Made by a program: the position numbers and the translations under genes. Shown here piece by piece: positions 55,451 through 64,000 of a DNA stretch of 64,000 nt (positions are counted from its first letter, which is position 1; each line of letters begins with the position of its first letter). Below the pieces are notes generated by a model. It was given only the letters and a program-made list of their open reading frames with translations. It searched no databases and had not been told where the DNA came from. Source of the stretch: Proteinivorax tanatarense (GTDB taxonomy: Bacteria; Bacillota; Proteinivoracia; Proteinivoracales; Proteinivoracaceae); NCBI RefSeq assembly GCF_040267685.1, contig NZ_CP158367.1:2666001-2730000 (forward strand), written 5' to 3'.

Positions 55451-56038
55451 TTAACCTTCGATAAACTTATGTACCCATTTACTTAACGCTATTTTGTAAA
55501 AACAAAACCCTATAACCCCACCTAATGTGTTTAAAATAATATCATCTATATTAGATGTACGCATGAATACAAGTCCATAGTAAGAAAAGATTGCTTGGTA
55601 AATTTCTATGGTTAATGATGTAAGCATTACCCAGATAGTAACTCTTTTTATATTCCTTACATTAAATAGGACAGGTAGATAAATCCCTAACGGCAGTAAC
55701 AGTATGACATTATAAAGGGAAAGCCTCACAGAGTTCCAAAAAAACCAATCTGCTCCTCTATGCACGTATAATTGATACCAGTCAGCTATAAATTTAAATG
55801 GTATAAGCTGAATATAAACTGTCCCTCCTAACCTGTCCCTTGAGAATATATGTATATTTCCTGTTGTAACCTCAAACACTTTTACCATATAAATCAAAAA
55901 ACTATAAAACAACAACCTACCTATAATATTTTTTGACTTGTTTCTTATAATATCGATCACGATGAAAATAATTACCCCTAAAACCCCTAATAACGCAATC
56001 AATTCCCTCAACCTCCTATACCTATATAAACTATGCAT
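55451..56038 (-). CDS. VanZ-family membrane protein
   Basis: About 195 residues, five membrane helices, with the VanZ signature DDIILNTLGGVIGF and an RxSLYNVILLLPLG segment. VanZ proteins modify sensitivity to glycopeptides; the exact reaction is not known. The promoter at 56054-56082 puts the transcript start only a few nt before ATG 56038, so it may be leaderless. Confidence 0.85.
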   Translation of the reverse strand: MHSLYRYRRLRELIALLGVLGVIIFIVIDIIRNKSKNIIGRLLFYSFLIYMVKVFEVTTGNIHIFSRDRLGGTVYIQLIPFKFIADWYQLYVHRGADWFFWNSVRLSLYNVILLLPLGIYLPVLFNVRNIKRVTIWVMLTSLTIEIYQAIFSYYGLVFMRTSNIDDIILNTLGGVIGFCFYKIALSKWVHKFIEG

Positions 56039-56053
56039 CGTCAACCTATGTAT

Positions 56054-56082
56054 AGGATAACCCTGCAGTTTTTATCTGTCAA
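56054..56082 (-). promoter_or_regulatory. vanZ-like gene promoter
   Basis: -35 TTGACA (56077-56082) and -10 TATCCT (56054-56059), 17 nt apart, with an unusually short 5' leader. Confidence 0.6.
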
Positions 56083-56149
56083 CCTGTTTTTAACAAATAA
56101 AAATAGTAGGGTAGTATCACTATAAGTTATACTTTTTAGGAGCCATTTA

Positions 56150-56530
56150 CTAACGGGTTGACACAGAAGAGCTTCTAAGTTATCATCTAGGTGGCAATTG
56201 ACTGAACATTAATGAAAAACTTATTTAAATTGGTTAGCTATGAGGGACGGGGCGACACAGAAGCCTCCCCCCTACCCTCTTTGAGGGAAAGGGCTGTTTT
56301 TATTGGTTTTAGTCTCAATATAAATTGTTTAATTTCTGCCTTCTGCCTACTATGATAGCAGGTGACAATTTCTTTTAATTTATTTAAGATGCTTACATGT
56401 TAGTGTTAGCGGGGTAAATTGGCAGGAAAATAAACTTCCTCCACAAATGTATGGTAGGGTAAATCATTTGCTGATGTCGCCACAGTGGTCAACCTCTAAA
56501 TCTTTGAGGGTGTTTACGCCTACTATTGAA
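56150..56530 (+). repeat. Degenerate relative of the 53-kb repeat
   Basis: This 500-bp stretch has no gene. It contains GGGGCGACACAGAAGCC..CCCCTACCCTC..GAGGG near 56249-56290 and TTTGCTGATGTCGCCACAG..CTTTGAGGGTGTT near 56467-56515, both decayed matches to the GGGTCGGCACGGAGG..GACCCCTACC..GAGGG part of the tandem repeat. Confidence 0.5.
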
Positions 56531-56590
56531 TATATACTCCTATTACTGTTTTACTTTTTACTCAAAGTAGTTGTTACAATATTAAAGCAA

Positions 56591-56633
56591 AAAATAAGAT
56601 GCAGGGGCCTTTATGACTCCTGCATCTTATTTT
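56591..56633 (-). terminator. Terminator of the ABC permease operon
   Basis: AAAATAAGATGCAGG and CCTGCATCTTATTTT, a 15-bp stem, 32 nt past the permease stop. Confidence 0.9.
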
Positions 56634-56664
56634 ATCTAAAACATTACCCTTTTACCCACAAAAT

Positions 56665-59196
56665 CTATTCTTCTCTAAGTGTCTCAATTATATTCATCTT
56701 TTTTACCCTTTGTACTGTAGCCCTAGAAGCTAACAACGACATCATAATGGCTGCTACTATTACAATAATATTTGCAGTCCATGGAAAATCCCATGGAACG
56801 TGCCTTACATCACTCATTAGTTTGTAGAGCCAATACCCTAACAAGTTTCCGATTATACACCCATAAATAACCCCTATTAATCCGCTTAATATAGCTTCGT
56901 ATCTAATCATGTTAACTAAACTTTTAGGCCCCATCCCTACAGCCCGTAACATAGCGAATTCTTTAGTTCGTGTTAAAAGATTAGTGCTTATAGTATTTAT
57001 TATATTTAGCGCTCCAATAAAACTAATTAGCACAATAAACCCATATATAAATACCGAAGCTTCAATTATTAGCTGCCTCTCTCTACGCACTGCATTATAA
57101 GCATCAAAAAACCTTCCGTCCTCGGATCTATAAGAAATATTAGCTAACTGTTGGGAAAGCTCCATGTGAGTTTCATTATCTAGGTCTTCCACCCCATTTA
57201 CATAAAACATATCGTACCCTTCCCTTACTTGACCCACATAAAAATCTTCTGCTGTAATAAAGTTTAAGCCGTTAGCATTGAAAAAAGGATCTTTCTCTAA
57301 TATACCCATAACAGTTAATGTAGTTATTTCCAATGCTTCTAACTCAATTTGCTCTTCTCTATATAGTTGTATTTCGTCGGAATCTAGCACAAGGTCTATC
57401 TTATCACCTACGGCATAATCTGTTACCTGATATTCTATTTTTTCATTATCGTGATATACTAATTTATTTTGTATCAATAAAACTCCATTATCCTGAGCCA
57501 GCATTTCCTTGTCTATTTTACCGCCTAGCAAGTACTCTTCAGCAGAATCTAATTGGTCTTGGGTATATCCGAAAATCTCGCCCCCAATTATATTAGAATC
57601 TTCATTTGAAAACCAAGGGACATTCTTATATTCATCTGTAATTTTATCCATGTCAACTATCCCAATTGCCTGTTGTCGCCTTACTGGCTTAACTTCCTTA
57701 ATTTTGGGCAAGCTTTTTATTTCTTCATAATCCTCTTCTGTATATGGATTCCCATGTCTTCTTTGAATTTCAAAGTCATATTCAAAACCACCGAAATCGT
57801 CTTGTATATTGAGTGCATAATAACTAAAAACATAGAAAACAATAAACAGAATTACGCTGATACTCAAAGCAAAAGCAGTTAATATAGATCTCTTTTTGTT
57901 TCTTTGAAGGTTTTTATAAGCTAATGCTTTTTCCGCCGCAAGAAACCTTTTAACTATAAAACCTTTTCTCCTTTTAAACTTTTTTCTTTTTACCTTTGGC
58001 CTGTAAAATATTGCTTCTAGCGGTTTCTTTTTGCCCGCTAGAATTGCAGGAATAAGTGCTGATAAAAAAACCGTAAATGCTCCTATTGCTGCACATGCCA
58101 CCAACACTTTTGTGGAGTAAAATATCGTTATTTCACTAAAGCTTGAATAGGCACTTATTGATAGCAAATAAAAAACTACATGCATAGCCATAATTCCCGA
58201 AACAATCCCCAGCGGTATAGCAATAAGAGTTTGAACCCCAGCCTCCACAAATACGATTCTACGTATTTGCCTAGGTGTAGTTCCAACAGAACCTATGATA
58301 CCAAATTGCCTTATTCGCTCTAATACTGATATATTAAAGGAATTATAGATAACTGCTATTGTAGCTCCACAAACCACTAGCACTAAAAACACAACTACAG
58401 CTACTAGAGATGCCATAGTTTCAATATTATGTTCTTGAACAGGTTGTCTCTGCAAGGTCAGTAACCTGTCGTTATATCTAAAGCTTTGGTCATCTAGTCC
58501 CGTTTGGATGTCTTCCACTACATCTTTAACAATTAACCCATCTTTTACGGTAAAGTAAACATCTTTAAAACTGTTTTCATTACTTCTCTGAACAGCATAA
58601 TCATGAGAAGTAAATGCTATATCCTTGCTTGTTCCTCTGAATAAACTCATATCCTCCAGCAGGCCAACTACTTTAAATTGTTTATCATCCCTGTGCTCAA
58701 AGCTTTGTTCCCAAACACCTTCTTCTACTTCATCTTCTTCAACAAAACCCACTGGCATTTCCAAAGTATCTCCTATAGTAAGCCCCAATTTCCTAGCTAC
58801 TGTTGCATATAAAGCAATTTCATCATTTTTTTGTGGCTCCCTACCTTCACTCAAACTAAGACTATTAAGATAAAAGTAATCTCCTTTATAACCATAAAGG
58901 TCAATAACAGTTTCGTCGTCAAAAACCCCATTTTCAACAAACATTGAGTAAGCTATTTTGTCTATCTGAGGGTTTGAAATAATTTTTTCATAGCCCTTTT
59001 GGTCGACAAAGGTTGCGGCCTGAAAAGCCCCTAGTGTCTCTTTTTGTCTCTCTATCTCACTTTCCCAAAAACTAAGCAAAAGGATGCCAATAGATGTTAG
59101 CATAGAAACAGATATAATAATTCCCAATATCGTTAAAGCTGTTCTTTTCCTTTGTTGCCATAAATACCTTAAAGCCAAGGTGGTTATACATTTCAT
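56665..59196 (-). CDS. FtsX-type ABC permease, copy 1
   Basis: 843 residues. Helix, extracytoplasmic MacB-like domain, three-helix FtsX core (near 260-390), a charged linker (KRKKFKRRKGF), another helix-extracytoplasmic domain-three-helix FtsX core at the C-terminus ending LASRATVQRVKKMNIIETLREE. Permease of a LolCDE/MacB-like exporter or envelope-stress sensor. The start overlaps the ATPase stop as ATGA. It resembles the two permeases at 60058-62538 and 62797-64000 along its length. Confidence 0.92.
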   Translation of the reverse strand: MKCITTLALRYLWQQRKRTALTILGIIISVSMLTSIGILLLSFWESEIERQKETLGAFQAATFVDQKGYEKIISNPQIDKIAYSMFVENGVFDDETVIDLYGYKGDYFYLNSLSLSEGREPQKNDEIALYATVARKLGLTIGDTLEMPVGFVEEDEVEEGVWEQSFEHRDDKQFKVVGLLEDMSLFRGTSKDIAFTSHDYAVQRSNENSFKDVYFTVKDGLIVKDVVEDIQTGLDDQSFRYNDRLLTLQRQPVQEHNIETMASLVAVVVFLVLVVCGATIAVIYNSFNISVLERIRQFGIIGSVGTTPRQIRRIVFVEAGVQTLIAIPLGIVSGIMAMHVVFYLLSISAYSSFSEITIFYSTKVLVACAAIGAFTVFLSALIPAILAGKKKPLEAIFYRPKVKRKKFKRRKGFIVKRFLAAEKALAYKNLQRNKKRSILTAFALSISVILFIVFYVFSYYALNIQDDFGGFEYDFEIQRRHGNPYTEEDYEEIKSLPKIKEVKPVRRQQAIGIVDMDKITDEYKNVPWFSNEDSNIIGGEIFGYTQDQLDSAEEYLLGGKIDKEMLAQDNGVLLIQNKLVYHDNEKIEYQVTDYAVGDKIDLVLDSDEIQLYREEQIELEALEITTLTVMGILEKDPFFNANGLNFITAEDFYVGQVREGYDMFYVNGVEDLDNETHMELSQQLANISYRSEDGRFFDAYNAVRRERQLIIEASVFIYGFIVLISFIGALNIINTISTNLLTRTKEFAMLRAVGMGPKSLVNMIRYEAILSGLIGVIYGCIIGNLLGYWLYKLMSDVRHVPWDFPWTANIIVIVAAIMMSLLASRATVQRVKKMNIIETLREE

Positions 59197-59873
59197 CTTA
59201 CCACCTCATTTTTTACTACCCTGCCATCTTCTATGCGAATTATTCTATCAGCTTGTTCTGCGATAGACATCTCATGGGTTATCATAATCAACGTTTGCTG
59301 ATATCTAGCAACGGACAATCTAAGAAGATCTATTACTTCTTTGCTTGTCTTGCTATCTAAGTTACCTGTAGGCTCATCAGCTAGCACAACTGCTGGCTTG
59401 TAAATAATTGCTCTACCTATGGATGTTCGCTGCTGCTGCCCACCGGAAAGCTGAGAGGGAAAATGATTTTTTCTATCCTTTAACCCAAGTAAATTTATCA
59501 CTTCATCAAAATATGATTTATCAACTTTTTTCCCATCTAGCATCAATGGCAAAGTTATATTTTCTTCCGCGGTAAGAACCGGCACCAAATTGTAAAATTG
59601 AAAAATAAACCCTACTTGACGGCGTCTAAAGATAGCCAGTTTTTCCTCTTTCATTGTATAAATATCTACACCGTCAACAAAAACTCTGCCCTCAGTAGGT
59701 CTATCTAACCCACCTAGCAAATGAAGCAAAGTACTTTTCCCCGACCCCGAAGGCCCTACCACTGCCACAAATTCACCCTTTTTTATAGAAATACTTACAT
59801 CCTTTAAAGCCTCTACTTTTTCTTGCCCACTTTCATAAATCTTAGATAAATTTTCTGTACGTAAAATTTCCAT
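59193..59873 (-). CDS. ABC transporter ATPase (MacB/LolD/BceA type)
   Basis: 226 residues: Walker A GPSGSGKST, Q-loop FIFQFYNLVP, signature LSGGQQQR, Walker B VVLADEPTGNLDS, His switch ITHE. It powers the neighbouring FtsX permease and may also serve the other two permeases, whose own ATPase gene is decayed. Start ATG 59873 after AGGGGGTG. Confidence 0.95.
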   Translation of the reverse strand: MEILRTENLSKIYESGQEKVEALKDVSISIKKGEFVAVVGPSGSGKSTLLHLLGGLDRPTEGRVFVDGVDIYTMKEEKLAIFRRRQVGFIFQFYNLVPVLTAEENITLPLMLDGKKVDKSYFDEVINLLGLKDRKNHFPSQLSGGQQQRTSIGRAIIYKPAVVLADEPTGNLDSKTSKEVIDLLRLSVARYQQTLIMITHEMSIAEQADRIIRIEDGRVVKNEVVR

Positions 59874-59905
59874 TTACACACCCCCTTCTTTTCCTTCTGT
59901 ATACC

Positions 59906-59960
59906 ATTATATCTTTTTAACCTTACTACTAAGTGAATATCTTTCTTACATTTTTGTAAG
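59906..59960 (-). promoter_or_regulatory. Promoter and BceR-like operator of the ABC ATPase
   Basis: CTTACA-TTTT-TGTAAG at 59945-59960 is a perfect 16-bp inverted repeat and matches TNACA-N4-TGTAA, the site of BceR-type response regulators. A TATAAT box lies at 59906-59911, placing the operator about 50 bp before the transcript start. No bceRS-like genes are in the window. Confidence 0.65.
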
Positions 59961-60057
59961 ATATAAAACTTCTTAACTTTAAACACTCTATTAATATTAG
60001 CCGTTAACATCACTTACATTTTTAGTCATTCGATGACCTTTTGACATGTAAATACAG

Positions 60058-62538
60058 CTATTCCTCCCTCAGTGTTTCTATTATGTTCATCTTCTTTACC
60101 TGTTGTACTGTAGCCCTAGAAGCTAATAATGATACCATTATAGTAGCTATTATAACAGTTATATTTGCAGCCCATGGAAACTTCCATGCTATTTCTGTTA
60201 CATCATTCATTAAAAGATACAACAAATAACCTAATAAATTTCCAATAATACATCCATATATTACTCCTATAAGGCCGCTCATTATTGCCTCCCATCTAAC
60301 CATTCTTGCCAAACTTTTTGGTCCTATGCCTACAGACATTAACATGGCAAACTCCTTAGTCCTTGTTAGCAAGTTTGCGTTAACAGTGTTTATTATGTTT
60401 AATGCTCCTAAAAATCCTATCAAGGCTATAAAACCATATGCAAATACAGATGATTCAGTAAATATTTGCTTATCCCTTCTCACATTATAAAAGTAATCGG
60501 TAAACCTACCTCCTTTAGATTTTCTAGATATATCTTCTAGCTGTTCAACAAGCTGCATATGGGTATCAGTATCTAAATCATCAACTGCATTAACATAAAA
60601 TTTATCGTACCCCTCTTTTAAATTGGTCTTATAATAATCATCTAAAGCTATCAAATGTATTCCTTCATTATTTAAATTAAATAGATCTTTTTCTAATATG
60701 CCTTTAACAGTTAAAGTAATAAACTCCTCACAGTCATAATCCTCTGGGTTTTGTATGTGCAATTCAGCTTCTGCTTTATCTAGGAAAATTTTTATTTGAT
60801 CGCCAACTTCATAATCTATTAGCCGAGTATTAGATTGTCTGTTGTTTATACTTTGAACAAGTAAAACTCCATTTTCATTCATCATTTGCTTTTTGTTAAC
60901 TTCTCCCTTTAACAAATGGTCTTTAGCTGCATTTAGTTGACTTTCACTATACCCTGAAATTTTTCCGCTGATAACGTTAGAGCCTCCATCAGCTAAACAA
61001 GAATAACTTTTACTTTCATTTTTCACTTTATCTGGTTCAACTACTGCAAACACGGAATGATTTCTATGAGCTTGAACTGTTTTAATTCCTTCTAGCTGTT
61101 CAATTTGATTTAAGGTTTCTTCGGGATAAGGATCTCCATATGTTCTAGTTATTTCAAAATCATTATCATACATATTCCTAGTGTTTTTAACATCATATGA
61201 ATAATAGCTAAAAACACTAAAAACAATCAATAAAATTACACTAACACCCAGAGAAAGCGCTGTTAGCACAGTTCTTTTTTTATTTCTTTGAAGATTTTTA
61301 TAGGCTAATGTTTTTTCAGCAGAAAAAAATCTTTTAATTATAAAGCCTTTTCGCTTTCTAAATATTGGGCTCACCTTAGGCCTATAAAAAATTGCTTCTA
61401 ACGATCGCTTTTTACCTGCCAAGATTACCGGTGTAAGTGCTGATAAAAAGACCGAAAAACAACCTATAGCTGCACATATCAATAGCATTTTTATCGAATA
61501 GGATAATGACACTCCAGTAAAGCTGGTGTAAGCACTTATTGATAATAGGTAAAAGACTATATGCATAGCCACAACTCCGAAAATCAACCCTAAGGGAATA
61601 GCAATTAGAGCTTGAACTCCTGCTTCAACCAAAACTATTCTTCGTAGTTGCTTTGGTGTAGCGCCAACAGAAGAAATAATTCCAAACTGTCTTATTCGCT
61701 CTAATACTGAAATATTAAATGAATTATAGGTAACTGCTACGGTAGCTCCACAGACCACAAGCACTAACAGCATAACTATAGCTGCAACGCTTATGAAAAG
61801 ACCTTTGTAGTAATCACTTTGTACCCGTCCCTGCAAAATTAACAGAGTATTATTATAGTTAATCATACCGTTATTTGGAGCTATATCCTCTACTACATCT
61901 CTCACAGCTAAACCATCTTTAACGGTAAAAAGAACATTCCCTTGGTTCCTCTCAACATAGTCATGTGAAACATAAGCTGTTTGATGATGGTTATCACTTT
62001 CTATTAAGCCAGAAATTTTAAATTCTTTTTCCCCTAAATAGTGATTCTCATTCATCCAGCTTCCGTCATCATTGCGGTAATTATAAATGCCGTCCACTGA
62101 CATCAAAAGAGTATCTCCTACAGAAAGTTCCAGCTTCCGTGCGACCTTTGTGCTTAACACTATCTCGTTTGTTTTTTGGGGCTCCCTTCCTTTACTGAAC
62201 GAAAGATTTTTTAAATATAAATAATCTCCCTTGTAGCTATAAAGATGAATGGGGTAATCATATACATATCCACGTCCAACAAAATAAGAGTATGCTACTT
62301 TGTCTATGTGGGGATTCAAAGCAATATTTTCATATTGTTTTTTGTGGCTAAATAAACTAGCATGGTGCACTCCTTTAACTTCCTTTACTCTTTTAAGCTC
62401 TGCATCTCTAAAGCTTAACATTAAGGTTGCAATAGATGTAAACATGGAAACAGATATTATTATCCCCAATATAGTTAATGCTGTCCTTTTCTTTTGATAC
62501 CATAGATACCTCATTGCTAAGGTGCCCATAGACTTCAT
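60058..62538 (-). CDS. FtsX-type ABC permease, copy 2
   Basis: 826 residues, same two-FtsX-core layout as copy 1 (ends LASRATVQQVKKMNIIETLREE). It begins at ATG 62538, overlapping the stop of the decayed ATPase as ATGA, so it once had its own ATPase. Between its end and the intact ATPase lie 184 nt with a promoter, so it is not simply part of that operon. Confidence 0.92.
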   Translation of the reverse strand: MKSMGTLAMRYLWYQKKRTALTILGIIISVSMFTSIATLMLSFRDAELKRVKEVKGVHHASLFSHKKQYENIALNPHIDKVAYSYFVGRGYVYDYPIHLYSYKGDYLYLKNLSFSKGREPQKTNEIVLSTKVARKLELSVGDTLLMSVDGIYNYRNDDGSWMNENHYLGEKEFKISGLIESDNHHQTAYVSHDYVERNQGNVLFTVKDGLAVRDVVEDIAPNNGMINYNNTLLILQGRVQSDYYKGLFISVAAIVMLLVLVVCGATVAVTYNSFNISVLERIRQFGIISSVGATPKQLRRIVLVEAGVQALIAIPLGLIFGVVAMHIVFYLLSISAYTSFTGVSLSYSIKMLLICAAIGCFSVFLSALTPVILAGKKRSLEAIFYRPKVSPIFRKRKGFIIKRFFSAEKTLAYKNLQRNKKRTVLTALSLGVSVILLIVFSVFSYYSYDVKNTRNMYDNDFEITRTYGDPYPEETLNQIEQLEGIKTVQAHRNHSVFAVVEPDKVKNESKSYSCLADGGSNVISGKISGYSESQLNAAKDHLLKGEVNKKQMMNENGVLLVQSINNRQSNTRLIDYEVGDQIKIFLDKAEAELHIQNPEDYDCEEFITLTVKGILEKDLFNLNNEGIHLIALDDYYKTNLKEGYDKFYVNAVDDLDTDTHMQLVEQLEDISRKSKGGRFTDYFYNVRRDKQIFTESSVFAYGFIALIGFLGALNIINTVNANLLTRTKEFAMLMSVGIGPKSLARMVRWEAIMSGLIGVIYGCIIGNLLGYLLYLLMNDVTEIAWKFPWAANITVIIATIMVSLLASRATVQQVKKMNIIETLREE

Positions 62539-62752
62539 AGTGTCACCACCTTGTCACCTTCCTTGAAGAATTTTTCTGCAAAAATCATTCTAGTCCATTT
62601 AGGTCTATCCAGTCTACTTAACAAATAATATAAAGTGCTTTTCTCTAAACCAGTAGTTAGAGCCACCTTTTAGATACAAACATCTTCATCTTTAACCCCA
62701 CTTTTTTTGACTACTTCCATAAACTTTGATATATTGTCTGTGCCCAAAATTT
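62535..62752 (-). pseudogene. Remnant of an ABC ATPase gene
   Basis: Reads ILGTDNISKFMEVVKKSG, a TAA, VALTTGLEKSTLYYLLSRLDRP and then jumps to RMIFAEKFFKEGDKVVTL. These match ILRTENLSKIYE, VAVVGPSGSGKSTLLHLLGGLDRP and ADRIIRIEDGRVVKNEVV of the intact ATPase. So it has a stop codon, a ruined Walker A (GLEKST) and a deletion of about 350 nt covering the Q-loop, signature and Walker B. The final stop still overlaps permease 2. Confidence 0.85.
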
Positions 62753-62796
62753 GCCACTTGTTGAATCAACGGTTCTATCAAGCTGCTTTTAACAAC

Positions 62797-64000
62797 TTAT
62801 TCTTCTTTAAGTGTTTCTATAATATTTAGGCTCTTCATTTTTCTTACAGTAGTGAAAGAAGCAGAGAGAGAGATAACAAACACAGATATAACTATAATTA
62901 AATTTGCCAACCAAGGAAATTCCCATGGTATATCTCTTAAATCAATTATAATTTTATATAACCAGTAACCCAATAAATTTCCAACAATGCATCCATAAAT
63001 TACACCCAGCAAACCATTAAAAAGAGCTTCATACCTGATCATTTTACATAGTCCTTTTGTACTAAGACCCACTGCTTTTAACATTGAAAACTCTTTTGTT
63101 CTAGTAAGTATATTTGTGTTAACTGTATTTAAAATATTTATAGCCCCGATTAAACTGATTAAAGCTATAAATCCATATACAAAAACATAAACCTCTAACT
63201 TATATTGCCGTTGCATTCTTGCTTCTTTAACACCGTCACGGACGGCTCCTTCTTTGACCTGATCTTTTATTTCCCACAGCTGACTGGATATCTTTTCATA
63301 CTCTTCATTGCTCAAATCATCTTCTACATTTGCAAAAATTTTATTATACCCTTCAACTCCTAAATAGTTCAACACTTCATCAGTAGTTATCAAATAAACT
63401 AAATGACCATCTGGATAATTTAAGTGGTAAATAGGAACCCTATCCACTATTCCCATAACTGTTAATGACTCCAGTTCTTCTTCCTCGTCATGCTCCCTTT
63501 TATTAATTATTATTTCATCCCCTATTTCAAAATCTGTAACTGGAAGAACAGAGCTATTGCTTCCCTCATAAAACAGATTGTTTTGTACAACAAAAACGCC
63601 ATTAGTTTCTAATACATCGTACCATCTTGCTTCAACATCAAACTCATCCTTTAACAGCTTTTGTATCTGCACTTGGGGATAGCCTATGATTTTTGAATAC
63701 TGTAATAATTCTTGCCTATCAGGGAATTTCCTCAGATACTCTTCGCTATAATCATCTAAAGAAAGGTAGCTTTTTCTGGTAACACTGTTGATGGGATTGA
63801 CTTTTGTAATACCTTCTATAGATTTTATTTTATCAACATCCTCTACAGAAAATCTATCATTATAAGCATAAACAGTATAATCAGCTATATGTCCCGTTCG
63901 ACTTTCTTCTAACTTAATTATATAGTTAGTAAATACACTAAAAACTATAAAGAGAATCACACTTATACTCAACGAGAAAGATGTTAGAATAAACCTCTTT
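62797..64000 (-). CDS. FtsX-type ABC permease, copy 3 (5' end off the window)
   Basis: The frame is open through position 64000 (KRFILTSFSLSISVIL), so this is the C-terminal half of a permease like copies 1 and 2: extracytoplasmic domain, then the last FtsX core and the tail FTTVRKMKSLNIIETLKEE. Its start and any ATPase partner lie outside the window. Confidence 0.9.
   Translation of the reverse strand, partial: KRFILTSFSLSISVILFIVFSVFTNYIIKLEESRTGHIADYTVYAYNDRFSVEDVDKIKSIEGITKVNPINSVTRKSYLSLDDYSEEYLRKFPDRQELLQYSKIIGYPQVQIQKLLKDEFDVEARWYDVLETNGVFVVQNNLFYEGSNSSVLPVTDFEIGDEIIINKREHDEEEELESLTVMGIVDRVPIYHLNYPDGHLVYLITTDEVLNYLGVEGYNKIFANVEDDLSNEEYEKISSQLWEIKDQVKEGAVRDGVKEARMQRQYKLEVYVFVYGFIALISLIGAINILNTVNTNILTRTKEFSMLKAVGLSTKGLCKMIRYEALFNGLLGVIYGCIVGNLLGYWLYKIIIDLRDIPWEFPWLANLIIVISVFVISLSASFTTVRKMKSLNIIETLKEE

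Overview
The window reads as a low-GC, strictly anaerobic Clostridia-type (Firmicutes) chromosome. Signs are [FeFe]-hydrogenase with a full H-cluster maturation set, a selenocysteine formate dehydrogenase, a HrcA/CIRCE-controlled groESL, AGGAGG-type ribosome sites and FtsX/PadR/VanZ-type genes. Almost everything is on the minus strand; only a polysaccharide deacetylase, a HelD protein and an ABC-F protein are on plus. I cannot assign a genus from the sequence alone.

Layout. 1-6.8 kb: an operon (minus) of a NuoF-like protein, an M3-type [FeFe]-hydrogenase, a UGA-containing formate dehydrogenase and a membrane protein cut by the window edge. It starts at a near-consensus sigma-54 promoter preceded by three copies of a 16-bp site. 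6.8-11.1 kb: two proteins carrying hydrogenase-like H-cluster domains fused to output domains, one to a chemotaxis (MCP) signalling domain and one to a sigma-54 AAA+ activator with a Fis-type HTH. 11.2-15.3 kb: H-cluster maturases hydF, hydG, hydE and a TM1266-like small protein; two of these can only start at non-AUG/GUG/UUG codons (ATT, ATC). 15.4-25.5 kb: guaA and a doubled transglutaminase/DUF58 cluster around one MoxR ATPase. 25.6-27.7 kb: groES-groEL. 27.7-33 kb: two MoeA proteins, a split version of the membrane protein seen at position 1, a small membrane protein and fdhD. 33-39.7 kb: the complete selenocysteine machinery (selC, selD which itself contains Sec, a LysR regulator, selB, selA, a DUF401-like permease). 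40.9-50 kb: assorted genes, including an unannotated selenoprotein at 45.4-45.7 kb, a MerT-like protein whose Cys-Cys pair is Cys-Sec. 51-56 kb: murC, a tandem repeat of about 490 bp with conserved RNA-type pairing, a HAAS-FtsW fusion, PadR and VanZ. 56.6-64 kb: three copies of an FtsX-type ABC permease with one intact ATPase and one decayed ATPase pseudogene, next to a BceR-type operator.

How it fits together. The hydrogenase, formate dehydrogenase, maturases, MoeA/FdhD cofactor genes and selenium genes form one functional block for H2/formate/CO2 conversion. The sensor-activator at 8.9-11.1 kb is the obvious candidate to read H2 or redox state through its H-cluster-like domain and to fire the sigma-54 promoters at 6.54 and 8.75 kb. 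The NuoF-like subunit lacks the visible FMN/NADH motifs and the formate dehydrogenase has lost its [2Fe-2S] cysteines, so the complex may exchange electrons between H2 and formate rather than with NAD(P)H. The same selenium machinery serves at least three selenoproteins here: FdhF, SelD and the MerT-like protein.
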